Assembly: GCA_016793965.1 (NCBI GenBank)
Contig: JAEULF010000114.1
Location: 1 to 40,331, forward strand
DNA length: 40,331 nt
Origin: Alphaproteobacteria bacterium
GTDB lineage: Bacteria; Pseudomonadota; Alphaproteobacteria; JAEULF01
Reading direction: 5' to 3'
This document shows, in pieces, positions 1 through 7,470 of the stretch (position 1 is the first letter of the stretch; each line of letters begins with the position of its first letter). The notes below the pieces were generated by a model. The model was given only the letters and a program-made list of their open reading frames with translations. It had not been told where the DNA came from and ran no database searches. Both the position numbers and the translations under genes were made by a program.

Positions 1-494
1 TCCGCATGCCAGAGCCAGAGCGCGGCAAGGCTCGGCACGGCGACGGCAAGCGCGATGCCGGCGGCCGCGGCGACCCAGCGGCGGCGCGGCAGGGACAGGC
101 GGGCCAGCCACAGGCGGGCCTGCGACAGGCCGGACGGGCGCTTGCGCTGGGCGGCGAGGCCGCGCACCACCGCGCCGATCTCGGCCTCGGCCATGTCGGC
201 GTGCAGCAGCGCTACGGCCGCGCCGTCCTGCACGACCACGACCGTCCAGGGCGCTTGCGGCGGCGGCATCGGCAGGCCGCGCAGCCGCGCCGTCGCGAGC
301 AGCCCGTTGGCCAGGCGCCGCGCGCGCTCGCGGTCGACGACGGCGACGTCGGGCACGCCCAGCGCGTGCTCCAGCCTGGCGATCAGGCGGTTGATCGGCC
401 CGCGCTCCGCCTCGGCCGTGGCGAGCACGCAGACGACAGGCCGCGCGCAAGAGCGCGCGAGCAAGGCGTCCAGGCTCGTTTCCCGCTGCCGCAT
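1..494 (-). CDS. Hypothetical protein with a membrane anchor (3' end cut by window edge)
   Basis: The frame is open from an ATG at 492-494 to the left edge of the window, giving 164 residues with no stop, so the C-terminus is missing. The first 130 or so residues look like a soluble alpha/beta domain, with hydrophobic strands such as VVCVLATAE and WTVVVVQDG alternating with Arg/Leu-rich helices. A basic stretch (RLSLPRRRW) then leads into a hydrophobic segment of about 20 residues (roughly 142-162), read as a transmembrane helix. The soluble part would therefore lie at the N-terminus, probably in the cytoplasm. A G-rich stretch precedes the start. It is divergent from the gene at 635. I do not recognise the family and assign no function. 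Confidence 0.6.
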   Translation of the reverse strand, partial: MRQRETSLDALLARSCARPVVCVLATAEAERGPINRLIARLEHALGVPDVAVVDRERARRLANGLLATARLRGLPMPPPQAPWTVVVVQDGAAVALLHADMAEAEIGAVVRGLAAQRKRPSGLSQARLWLARLSLPRRRWVAAAAGIALAVAVPSLAALWLWHA

Positions 495-634
495 CGTCCG
501 GGCCCCCGTCGCTGGCCCGCCGAGCATAACCGGGAAACGTGTCGTGTCGCTGGCGCGTCGCACAGGTTTGGCTTAGGGGAGGGTCGGTTCCCCACCGGGG
601 GGACCTGTCGAGGCCCGATGCCGGGAGGCGCGCG

Positions 635-1090
635 ATGTCCGACGAGCAGAGCCCGCGCGGCTGGGACGCCGTCATGCAGGGGAAGGGGGGGCCGCAGGGA
701 CGCGGCGCCGGCGCGAACGGGCCGACGGTGCTGTCGCGCCTGCCGCCGGTCGCGCTCGGCCTCGGGCTCGTCATCGGCGCGGGGCTGCTGGGGGCGTGGA
801 TCCGCTTCGCCGCGGTCGAGCCGAGCTGGATCGGCTTCCTGTGCGATCCCGGGACGGGTCCCTGGTGGTGCGCGCCGCGGCGCGCGCTGATCTGGGGATT
901 CCACGAAGGATTGCTCGGCCTGCCGGCGCTGGCGCTCGCGCTCGGCGCGCTGGCCTGCGGGCCGAGCCGCGCCAGGGCGGCGCTCGGCCTCGGCGCCCTC
1001 TGCCTCGGCGGCTTCGGCCTCGTGCTCTACAACACCGGCGTCGCGGCGGTGGCGGTCATCCTGGCGCTGCTCTCCGCCGCCAGGCGCTGA
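635..1090 (+). CDS. Hypothetical four-helix membrane protein
   Basis: This is a 151-residue protein of unknown family. The frame is open further upstream to a GTG at 539. The ATG at 635 is preferred because GGGAGG lies just before it and the upstream residues look like translated non-coding DNA. After a polar Gly-rich N-terminus of about 40 residues there are about four hydrophobic segments: around 43-65, 80-90 (weak), 95-115 and 120-147. A short loop contains two Cys and several Trp/Pro residues. It is probably an inner-membrane protein. Its 3' end overlaps the 3' end of the convergent GH17-type gene by 35 bp. Confidence 0.6.
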   Translation: MSDEQSPRGWDAVMQGKGGPQGRGAGANGPTVLSRLPPVALGLGLVIGAGLLGAWIRFAAVEPSWIGFLCDPGTGPWWCAPRRALIWGFHEGLLGLPALALALGALACGPSRARAALGLGALCLGGFGLVLYNTGVAAVAVILALLSAARR

Positions 1091-2726
1091 ACCGCAGCGG
1101 CAGGTCGGCGAGGGCCAGCAGCGCCAGCGTCGCGCACCAGCCGAGCGCTTCCTGGTTGGCGAGGCCCTCGCGCGCCAGGCCGATGGCGGCGAGCGCGAGG
1201 ACGAGGGCCGCCAGGCCGCGCTCCTCGCGCCCGTCCCCTGGCGTCGCCAGGGCTCCCATGGCGCGCAGCGCCAGGAAAGCGATGGCGGGACCGAGATAGA
1301 CCGCGGTCGGGAAGTCGCGGTAGCGCGGGTCGATGGCGAGCGCCAGGGCCGTGGACGCCGCGGCCACCATGACGCAGAGGCGCAAGGCGGCGATGGCGAG
1401 CCCGAGCGCGTCTCGCCGCGTGGCGCGGCGCGCGAGGAGCGCCAGGACGCCGACGAAGGGGACGACGGCGGCCCTGCGCTCGTGGGGCGCCCGTCCGGCC
1501 GCGAGGAGCGCGCAGCACGCCGCCGCCGCCGTCGCAGCGATGCCGGCGACCGCCATGGCGACGTCGAACGGCTCGACGGCGGCGATGCGGATCTGCTTGA
1601 TCTGCAGCGCCACGAGAGCGCCGAGGACCTGGCCGGCGAGGCCGGTCGCCAGAGCGCGCGCGAGGTCGAGGCGCAAGCGCAGCGCCAAGGCGCCGCCGAG
1701 CAGCGCCAGCGAGCCCGCCAGTCCCGCACCCCAGATCCAGCGCCAGTGCGGCTCCTCCGAGACCGGCCCGAGCAGCGGGAACTTCGCCGCGCGGTGCGTG
1801 TCGAACAGGCCCCATTGGCCGCCGACGGTGCCCTCGAGATGGCGCTTCCACGGCTGGTCGAAGGCCTCGATCAGGTTGTAGTCGAGCTGCCGGCGCTCGG
1901 CCATCGCCATGAACTCGCGGAAGAAGCGCGCCTGGTTGACGCGGCCCGGCGCTGCGCCCTCGCGCATGCGGCCGGCGCTCGGCCAGCCGGTCTCGCCGAT
2001 CAGGATCCGCTTGCCCGCGAAGATCCGCCTGACGATGTCGACGATGTCGCTGACATGGGACACGGCGTGGCGGATGGCGATCGGGTGGTCCTCCCAGAAG
2101 GGCAGGATGTGCACGGTCACGAAATCGACGTGATCGGCGAGCGCCGCATGCTTCTCCCAGAACTCCCAGACATCGGCATAGGTGACCTCGACCGGAACCG
2201 CGGCCTTCACCCGCTGCAGCAGCTCCGCCAAGCCGTGCGGCGGCTGCTCGCGGCGCAGCAGCACCTCGTTGCCGACGATGACCGCGCGCACGGTGTCCGG
2301 GTGCTCGTTGGCCAGCCGGATCAGGCCGGCGATCTGCTTCTCGTTGCCGACGGGGTCGCGCCCGATCCAGGCGCCGAGCAGGACCTTCAGCCCGAGCTCG
2401 CGCGCGATCGCCGGCACGGCCTCCAGCCCCTGGTCGACCGCGTAGGTGCGCACGCAGCTCGTCATCCGCGAGAGCGCCTGAAGGTCGGTGCGGATCTGCG
2501 CCGGCGGGACCACCAGGCCCTCCTGGAACGGCGACTGGTCCTGGTTGAACGGCGCGTAGGAGACGCAGCGCAGCCGCTCCGTCGGCGCGTCGACCAGCGG
2601 CACCGGCCGGCCGATCCACGCCCAGGCGCCGTAGCCGACCAGCCCGGCTGCCAGCAGCCCGGCGAGCGCAGCCAGCAGCGGGCGCCTTGGCACGCCGCCC
2701 GTCGACGTCTCCGATGCAGCGCTCAT
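1056..2726 (-). CDS. GH17-type beta-1,3-glucan glycosidase/transglycosylase with polytopic membrane C-terminus
   Basis: This 556-residue protein has an N-terminal signal-anchor (about 16-36) and then a family-17-like TIM barrel (about 50-325). VGNEVLLR contains Glu154, in the position of the acid/base. IGETGWPS contains Glu245, in the position of the nucleophile. Both motifs are typical of GH17 beta-1,3-glucanases and glucanosyltransferases. From about residue 330 to the end there are some seven hydrophobic segments, so the catalytic domain probably sits in the periplasm on a membrane base. Proteobacterial relatives lie near cyclic or periplasmic beta-glucan synthesis genes (ndvB/ndvC type), but no glucan synthase is visible here. 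A role in remodelling beta-1,3-glucans or periplasmic glucans is inferred; the glycosidase fold is well supported and the substrate is not. Confidence 0.85.
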   Translation of the reverse strand: MSAASETSTGGVPRRPLLAALAGLLAAGLVGYGAWAWIGRPVPLVDAPTERLRCVSYAPFNQDQSPFQEGLVVPPAQIRTDLQALSRMTSCVRTYAVDQGLEAVPAIARELGLKVLLGAWIGRDPVGNEKQIAGLIRLANEHPDTVRAVIVGNEVLLRREQPPHGLAELLQRVKAAVPVEVTYADVWEFWEKHAALADHVDFVTVHILPFWEDHPIAIRHAVSHVSDIVDIVRRIFAGKRILIGETGWPSAGRMREGAAPGRVNQARFFREFMAMAERRQLDYNLIEAFDQPWKRHLEGTVGGQWGLFDTHRAAKFPLLGPVSEEPHWRWIWGAGLAGSLALLGGALALRLRLDLARALATGLAGQVLGALVALQIKQIRIAAVEPFDVAMAVAGIAATAAAACCALLAAGRAPHERRAAVVPFVGVLALLARRATRRDALGLAIAALRLCVMVAAASTALALAIDPRYRDFPTAVYLGPAIAFLALRAMGALATPGDGREERGLAALVLALAAIGLAREGLANQEALGWCATLALLALADLPLRFSAWRRRAAPG

Positions 2727-2956
2727 GCCCAGGTCTTCACCGTTGCGAGCCCTCCCGCGCGACCGGTCTCACCCGTCCGCGCCGTCCCCCGCCGCACCTA
2801 TTCACGATCGGTGCGGCCGGCGCAAGCGCCAGCCTTCGCCATGGTCGCCCTCCGGCTGGTGCCCGGCATGGCACCTGCGCGCGCGCATCGCTTCTCAGGG
2901 CCGGCCCCGCGCTATACCTGTCGCGCGTCAAGCGGCAGGAAAGCGAGAGCGGCGCG

Positions 2957-3391
2957 ATGCGCGAGAAGGCGGAGCGGACGATCCGGGCCTATTACGCGGC
3001 CTTCAACCGGCAGGATCTGGACGGCTTCCTCGACCTGCTGGCGGACGACGTCGTGCACGACATCAACCAGGGCAAGCGCGAGAAGGGCAAGCCGGCGTTC
3101 CGCCGCTTCCTGAAGCGGATGAACGAGCTCTATCGGGAGACGGTCGTCGATCTCGTCGTCATGGCGAGCGCCGACGGCCGCCGGGCCGCCGCCGAGTTCA
3201 CCATCCGCGGCACTTACCTCAAGAGCGACAAGGGGTTGCCGCCAGCATCGGGCCAGGCCTACGTGCTGCCCGTCGGCGCCTTCTTCGCGTTGAAGCGCGG
3301 CAAGGTCGCGCGCGTGTCGAACCACTACAACCTCAACGACTGGCTGGCGCAGGTCGCCAAGCCGGCGCGCGGCACCAAGAAGCGTCGCTGA
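2957..3391 (+). CDS. NTF2-like (SnoaL / ketosteroid isomerase-related) protein
   Basis: This is a 144-residue protein of the NTF2-like alpha+beta barrel fold. The N-terminus (RTIRAYYAAFNRQD, then FLDLLADDVVHDIN) is the usual opening of SnoaL/ketosteroid-isomerase-like proteins, and the length fits the family. The sheet follows with EFTIRGTY, a YVLPVGAFFAL strand and a final VSNHYNLNDWL strand-helix. The tail is basic (GTKKRR). The ATG at 2957 is chosen because the fold begins directly after it; the frame is open upstream but that part is not conserved-looking. NTF2-like proteins bind small hydrophobic ligands or act as isomerases or hydrolases, so the ligand cannot be named. The GNAT gene follows 34 bp downstream, suggesting co-transcription. 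Confidence 0.8.
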   Translation: MREKAERTIRAYYAAFNRQDLDGFLDLLADDVVHDINQGKREKGKPAFRRFLKRMNELYRETVVDLVVMASADGRRAAAEFTIRGTYLKSDKGLPPASGQAYVLPVGAFFALKRGKVARVSNHYNLNDWLAQVAKPARGTKKRR

Positions 3392-3425
3392 GCGGCGCGG
3401 CCAAACGGCGCAAAAGGAGATCGGC

Positions 3426-4121
3426 ATGGTCGACAGGATCGCGCGCGCCCCCGCCGACGGCGGCGGCAGCCTCGGCACCGTCTTCGGCGGCGCCCAGGCC
3501 GGCGTCGGCGGCGCCAGGCAGTCCCTCAACGGCATCACGGTCGAGCGCCTGACCGGCGCGCCGCTGAAGGCGCGGCTCGGCGACCTGGCGCAGCTGCGCA
3601 TCGCCGTGTTCCGCACCTTCCCCTATCTCTACGAGGGCACGCCGGAGTACGAGGCGCGCTACCTGAAGACCTACGCGGCGTCGCCCGACAGCGCCATCGT
3701 CGCGGCCTTCGACGGCGACCGCCTGGTGGGCGCTGCGACAGGCCTGCCGCTGGAGCACGAGCCGGCCTATGTCCGCGATCCCGTCGAGAAGTACGGGCTG
3801 GACGTCGGCCGGGTGTTCTATTTCGGCGAATCCGTGCTGCTGCCGGAGTACCGCGGCCGCGGCATCGGCGTCGCGTTCTTCGAGCAGCGCGAGGCGCACG
3901 CGCGGGCGCTGGGCCGGTTCCGCACCATCCTGTTCTGCGCCGTCGATCGCCCGGCGGGCCATCCGCGCCGGCCGGAGGGATACCAGCCGCTCGACGATTT
4001 CTGGCGCCGGCGCGGCTACCATCCCGTGCCCGGCCTGGCTTGCGCGTTCAGCTGGCGCGACCTCGACGAGAGCGAGGAGAGCCCGAAGCGCATGCTGTTC
4101 TGGCGCAAGGACATCGCCTGA
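3426..4121 (+). CDS. GNAT family N-acetyltransferase
   Basis: This is a 231-residue protein with a GNAT core. Strands at 91-106 (IVAAFDGDRLVGAATG) lead to strand beta-4 (YFGESVLL, 132-139) and then the acetyl-CoA pyrophosphate-binding loop R-G-R-G-I-G at 143-148, followed by the helix GVAFFEQREAHAR. The first 35 residues are Gly/Ala-rich and probably disordered. A pattern of FRTFPYLYEGTPEYEARYL before the core recurs in uncharacterised GNAT proteins. AGGAGA lies a few bases before the ATG. It transfers an acyl group from acyl-CoA to an amine, but the acceptor is unknown. It sits between the NTF2-like gene and the nitrilase-family gene on the same strand, likely one operon. Confidence 0.88.
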   Translation: MVDRIARAPADGGGSLGTVFGGAQAGVGGARQSLNGITVERLTGAPLKARLGDLAQLRIAVFRTFPYLYEGTPEYEARYLKTYAASPDSAIVAAFDGDRLVGAATGLPLEHEPAYVRDPVEKYGLDVGRVFYFGESVLLPEYRGRGIGVAFFEQREAHARALGRFRTILFCAVDRPAGHPRRPEGYQPLDDFWRRRGYHPVPGLACAFSWRDLDESEESPKRMLFWRKDIA

Positions 4122-4143
4122 GCCGCGCGCTGTGAGCAGCGCG

Positions 4144-5073
4144 ATGGCCGGGCCGTCGCCCCGGGCGATCCGCGTCGCGCTGGCGCAGTATCCGATCGGC
4201 TGCTTCGCGAGCGCCGGCGCGTGGCGCGACAAGCTGGCGCGCTGGGTCGGCGAGGCGGCGGCGGGCGGCGCCCAGCTCCTGGTCTTCCCGGAATACGGCC
4301 AGGCCGAGCTGGCCTCGCTCCTGCCGCCTGATGTGCGCGGCGACCTCAAGGGCCATCTGGAGCCGCTGCAGGCGCTGGTGCCCGAGGCGCTGGCGCTGCA
4401 CGCCGATCTGGCCGCGCGCCACAAGCTGCACCTGCTGATGGGCAGCCTGCCCGTGCGCGCGCCGGGGCAGCCCGGCCGCTTCGTCAACCGCGCGCACCTG
4501 TTCGGCCCGGACGGGGGGCACGCGGCGCAGGACAAGCTGATGATGACCCGCTTCGAGGCGGAGCAGTGGGGCATCGCGCCGGGCGACGGGCTCAGCGTGT
4601 TCGACACGGCTCTCGGGCGCATCGGCGTCGCCATCTGCTACGACGCCGAGTTCCCGCTGATCCCGCGCCGCCTGGCGGAGGCCGGCGCCCGGCTGATCCT
4701 GGTGCCGAGCTGCACCGACGCGGCGCATGGCTATCACCGCGTGCGCGTGGCCTGCCAAGCCCGCGCCCTGGAGAGCCAGTGCCTGGTCGTGCAGGCGCCG
4801 ACGGTGGGCGCCGCCGATTGGTCGCCCGCCGTGGACGTCAATGTCGGCGCCGCCGGCGCCTTCGGCCCGCCCGACCGCGGCTTCCCCGCCGACGGCGTCC
4901 TGGCGCTCGGCACGATGGACGCGCCCGGCTGGGTCTTCGCCGACCTCGACCTCGCCGCCGTCGACCGCGTGCGCCTGGACGGCGCCGTGCTCAACCACCG
5001 GGATTGGGACAGGCAGGGGCAGGCGGCAGAGGCGGCGCCGCGGGCGCTGACAACGATCGTGAAAGCGGTCTAG
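4144..5073 (+). CDS. Carbon-nitrogen hydrolase (nitrilase superfamily amidohydrolase)
   Basis: This 309-residue protein has the full nitrilase-superfamily triad: Glu50 in VFPEYGQ, Lys131 in AQDKLMM, and the nucleophile Cys165 in AICYDAEFP. Length and spacing fit single-domain C-N hydrolases. These hydrolyse or condense non-peptide C-N bonds (amides, carbamoyl groups, rarely nitriles), probably in the cytoplasm since no signal peptide is seen. The exact substrate is unknown. An in-frame GTG at 4132 is an alternative start four codons upstream; neither has a strong ribosome-binding site. The gene begins 22 bp after the GNAT gene, so the two are probably co-transcribed. The AT-rich insert starts just after its stop codon. 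Confidence 0.9.
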   Translation: MAGPSPRAIRVALAQYPIGCFASAGAWRDKLARWVGEAAAGGAQLLVFPEYGQAELASLLPPDVRGDLKGHLEPLQALVPEALALHADLAARHKLHLLMGSLPVRAPGQPGRFVNRAHLFGPDGGHAAQDKLMMTRFEAEQWGIAPGDGLSVFDTALGRIGVAICYDAEFPLIPRRLAEAGARLILVPSCTDAAHGYHRVRVACQARALESQCLVVQAPTVGAADWSPAVDVNVGAAGAFGPPDRGFPADGVLALGTMDAPGWVFADLDLAAVDRVRLDGAVLNHRDWDRQGQAAEAAPRALTTIVKAV

Positions 5074-5117
5074 ACTGGCAGGAGCATCAGGTAAGTTGCT
5101 GTTCCAAAAGCAATGGA

Positions 5118-5137
5118 AATGTGGTCTGACCCCTATT
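5118..5137. repeat. Possible relic of a RAYT/IS200-like element end
   Basis: The 20 bases here (reverse strand AATAGGGGTCAGACCACATT) resemble, from memory, the GGGGTCAGA(C/G)-type sequence seen at the ends of Y1-transposase (RAYT-like) elements in many proteobacteria. No transposase is adjacent and no second copy was found at the right side of the insert. Just downstream, 5141-5157 contains two ATGCAT palindromes. The assignment rests on resemblance only. Confidence 0.3.
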
Positions 5138-5280
5138 ACCATGCATACCATGCATGCAGGTTCACGGCCTTGCGTAATTCGCGTTCAATATCTCGCCAAT
5201 GTCTGGGCTCTGCTTGGATGGACGCGGCAGCGGCGACTCGATTTGCATCCCTTCCCCAATGATACTCCTAAGGGAGCGAA

Positions 5281-5838
5281 ATGAATATGAAAAAGAGAGG
5301 GCCGCGTTCACAGCGCCTAGAGATGCGACAGGTGGGAGTGGAAGTTTCCAATGACAGACAAGCTCGTGGCCGACGGTATTCTGGGGGAGGGATGGGCGAG
5401 ACAAAAAGTGAAAGTGTAAATGGAACAGATAGCACTAAGTATCCTTCGCTTCTTTGGAGGATATTCGATAGCTATGTTCTTGTTTTTCCGATATGGTGGA
5501 TTTCATCAATAGTATTTACTATATCATGGATGATCTGGATATTGGGAGAATGTAGGTATATTGAACTTGGGAGTTTTTTCATATGGACTTTTGGAGTTTC
5601 TGAGACAGCAACAATTGTTCTGGGGTTTATCTTCTTTAGATTTTGGAATCGCCGTCTTTTCACAGATGGTCTGACAACTATATTCGGGTCAGGATTTCCT
5701 CTTATGGCGATAGACTATGCAATAATACAATTTGGCATGCAAGCAGTTATATTTGGGTTTGTTGTCGCATCTGACAAATTTTCTACAATAAGTGATTGCA
5801 AGGTGTTAAGCGCGTTGCAATATACATTGGTGTGGTGA
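5281..5838 (+). CDS. Hypothetical AT-rich membrane protein A
   Basis: This 185-residue protein has no family I recognise. Three hydrophobic segments are clear: about 66-90 (LVFPIWWISSIVFTISW region), 97-121, and 136-163 (GFPLMAIDYAIIQFG region), with many Trp, Phe and Ile residues. The motif RFWNRRLFTDG joins segments 2 and 3. The ATG at 5281 follows AGGGAG closely. An in-frame ATG at 5392 (MGETKSES), preceded by GGGGGAGGG, is an equally plausible start and would give 148 residues; the stretch between them is Arg/Gly-rich and unlike the rest. The next gene begins 1 bp after its stop, so the two are probably translated together. It lies wholly in the AT-rich insert. Confidence 0.6.
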   Translation: MNMKKRGPRSQRLEMRQVGVEVSNDRQARGRRYSGGGMGETKSESVNGTDSTKYPSLLWRIFDSYVLVFPIWWISSIVFTISWMIWILGECRYIELGSFFIWTFGVSETATIVLGFIFFRFWNRRLFTDGLTTIFGSGFPLMAIDYAIIQFGMQAVIFGFVVASDKFSTISDCKVLSALQYTLVW

Positions 5839-5839
5839 C

Positions 5840-6286
5840 GTGGTGAGTCCCGACGACAAACCGGAGAAAATACCCTACAAAGAGGATACAATCGCTTGGC
5901 ATTTCTATCTATTTATCAAATGCGCGAAGCCATTGCTAGTACCTATGTGTATCTATGTTTTTGTTTCCCCAATTTTTCTAGTAATCGACATGGCGTTGTT
6001 GATGCTCGGTTCTCCTTTGTACTTGGGTCCAGTTCTTTGGGGGACGGTTATGCTAATATTGTTTCATATTTTGTTTTGGTCTAGGCAAGATGCGCTAATG
6101 CCAGACGCTTCTTCCGGGAAATTTTATGATGGAGTAGGCCAGTATGGAATAGTCACGTACATTTTCTTTCTTCCAAGTGCAGCTATCTGCACACTTGGAG
6201 GAATATTGCACTCAATGACGCTGAGTGCATTTTGCAGTAGCGATCTATGCTGCGTAGGCAAGATAATGACAATGTGTGGCCAATAG
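5840..6286 (+). CDS. Hypothetical AT-rich membrane protein B
   Basis: This 148-residue protein of unknown family starts at a GTG (GTG GTG AGT) one base after the stop of membrane protein A, which suggests translational coupling. It has a polar N-terminus of about 25 residues. Three hydrophobic segments follow: about 32-57, 61-81 and 99-122. The final 25 residues are Cys-rich (five Cys, including SSDLCC). Its layout resembles protein A, with a helix pair, then F/W-S/N-R, then an F-x-D-G motif (FYDG here, FTDG in A) before the last helix, so the two may be diverged paralogues. No catalytic motif is visible. A membrane pair of this kind could act as a pore, toxin/immunity or sensor unit, but nothing in the sequence decides that. 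Confidence 0.6.
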   Translation: MVSPDDKPEKIPYKEDTIAWHFYLFIKCAKPLLVPMCIYVFVSPIFLVIDMALLMLGSPLYLGPVLWGTVMLILFHILFWSRQDALMPDASSGKFYDGVGQYGIVTYIFFLPSAAICTLGGILHSMTLSAFCSSDLCCVGKIMTMCGQ

Positions 6287-6389
6287 ATTCTTTCATAATC
6301 TTCAGATAGTTACGTGGACATCATACTTAATTCAGCTCCCCGTGGGAATGACGGGCGTTCGTTGGCATCCTCGGCCCAGGAGGTGGCCT

Positions 6390-6620
6390 ATGGACCTCGA
6401 CACCGACCGCATCGACGAGGCCGTGCTGGCGCTGCTCTATCTCGGCCTGCACGACCACGGCCGCGCCTGGAAGGGCTTCGACGGTGACGCGCTCCGCCGG
6501 CTGCACGCCAAGGGCTTCATCTCCGATCCCAAGAGCAAGGCGAAGTCGGTGGCGTTCAGCGCGGCGGGGGAGCGCGAATCCGAGCGGCTCCTTCGCGCGC
6601 TGTTCGGCAAGCGCGGCTGA
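6390..6620 (+). CDS. DUF6429 family protein
   Basis: This is a 76-residue protein matching, from memory, the DUF6429 pattern: an acidic start followed by IDEAVLALLYLGLHD, then RAWKGFDGDAL, RLHAKGFISDP and KAKSV. The family is small, common in Proteobacteria and of unknown function; the fold looks like a small helical, winged-helix-like domain. The ATG at 6390 is decided by a near-perfect ribosome-binding site (CAGGAGGTGG) just upstream, although the frame is open back to 6276 into the AT-rich insert. Codon use is that of the host, so this gene marks the right-hand boundary of the insert. Confidence 0.85.
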   Translation: MDLDTDRIDEAVLALLYLGLHDHGRAWKGFDGDALRRLHAKGFISDPKSKAKSVAFSAAGERESERLLRALFGKRG

Positions 6621-6651
6621 GCGAGCGCTGGGCCCTGCCGCGCGGCCGCCG

Positions 6652-7470
6652 TCAGGCGCCGCTGCGGCGGGCCAGGAGCGGTGCCAGCGCGTCCTGACGC
6701 AGCACCGCGGCGGGCAGGACGAGGAAGCCGGCGCCGATGTCCCGCGCCAGCGCGACCGAGGCCGGCAGCGCCGCGCTGCCGGCGGCGACGGCCTCCCACG
6801 CGATGCGCGCGGCGCCCAGTTCCGCTGCGCCCAGCTCGGCGGCGACGATATCGGCCAGCGCGGCGCGCTGGCCGAGCGGCAGGACGATCCGGCAGATCCC
6901 GTCCTGGGCCGCCGCGAGCAGCCGCGCGGCGACGAGGGCGCGCCGGGCGGAGTCGCCGTCCGCGCACAGGACCACGATGTCCTGCCGGCGCTCGCTCCGG
7001 CCGGCGATGGCGAGGGCGGCGACGGCGCGCTCCCGCTCGCCGGCCTGCCACGGCCCGACGGCGGCGGCGCTCGCTTCCGCGTCGGCGATCAGCAGGTCCT
7101 CCTCGCGCGCCTGCAGCGCCCGGTCGAGCGCCGCAGCGGACGACAGGGTATGCAGCGTCAGGCGCGAGGCCGAGCCGCGCAGCATGGCGCCGAGCGCGTC
7201 CTGCAGCCGGCTGGCAGAGGCCGTCAGCGCCAGCTCCAGTGCCCGCGGCGTCAGCTTCTCGGCCTGGCCGGTCGGGCCGACGAGATGGCGCGTCACCGGC
7301 AGCGCGGCCAGGGTCTCCAGCACCTCGCTCTGCACGAGGACGGCGGCGAGGTCGGCCCGGGATCGCTCGGCCATGCGCGCGGCGAGGCGCAGCAGCGGCG
7401 TCAGCTGGCCGGAAGCCGGCACCGCGGCGACGATGCGCCGGGGCTGGTTGCCGCGCTGGGTCTCAGCCAT
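6652..7470 (-). CDS. UspA-like stress protein coupled to Lon-type protease
   Basis: This 272-residue protein opens with a Usp-like Rossmann half (RRIVAAVPASG, then LLRLAARMAER and LAAVLVQSEV). It continues with an ETLAALPVTRHL stretch resembling the 'LAxLPFxREV' segment of a recurrent proteobacterial Usp-related family. The second half (about 150-272) has another alpha/beta pattern but is more degenerate. No clear G-x2-G-x9-G(S/T) ATP-binding motif is visible. Its ATG lies inside the 3' end of the upstream protease gene, with an 8-bp overlap, so translation is probably coupled. A regulatory or stress-related role beside the protease is inferred. The Usp relationship is moderately sure. Confidence 0.7.
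   Translation of the reverse strand: MAETQRGNQPRRIVAAVPASGQLTPLLRLAARMAERSRADLAAVLVQSEVLETLAALPVTRHLVGPTGQAEKLTPRALELALTASASRLQDALGAMLRGSASRLTLHTLSSAAALDRALQAREEDLLIADAEASAAAVGPWQAGERERAVAALAIAGRSERRQDIVVLCADGDSARRALVAARLLAAAQDGICRIVLPLGQRAALADIVAAELGAAELGAARIAWEAVAAGSAALPASVALARDIGAGFLVLPAAVLRQDALAPLLARRSGA

Larger units (their letters stand above)
5074..6375. mobile_element. AT-rich foreign insert (genomic islet) with two membrane-protein genes
   Basis: Base composition drops abruptly just after 5073 and recovers by about 6375. Codons ending in A/T, which are rare elsewhere, become normal (runs such as ATATTC, TTTTTC and AATTTT). The two genes inside use this alphabet throughout. No transposase, integrase, flanking direct repeat or tRNA gene is visible at either edge, so the mode of entry is unknown. 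The left flank (5074-5280) holds a motif that may be a transposon-end relic plus short ATGCAT repeats. The right flank (6287-6389) shows no gene. The extent is judged by eye from composition. Confidence 0.7.

Noticed and set aside
6-890. 294-codon plus-strand frame at the left edge
   Set aside because: Arg/Ala-rich shadow opposite the minus-strand gene at 1-494; no recognisable domain.
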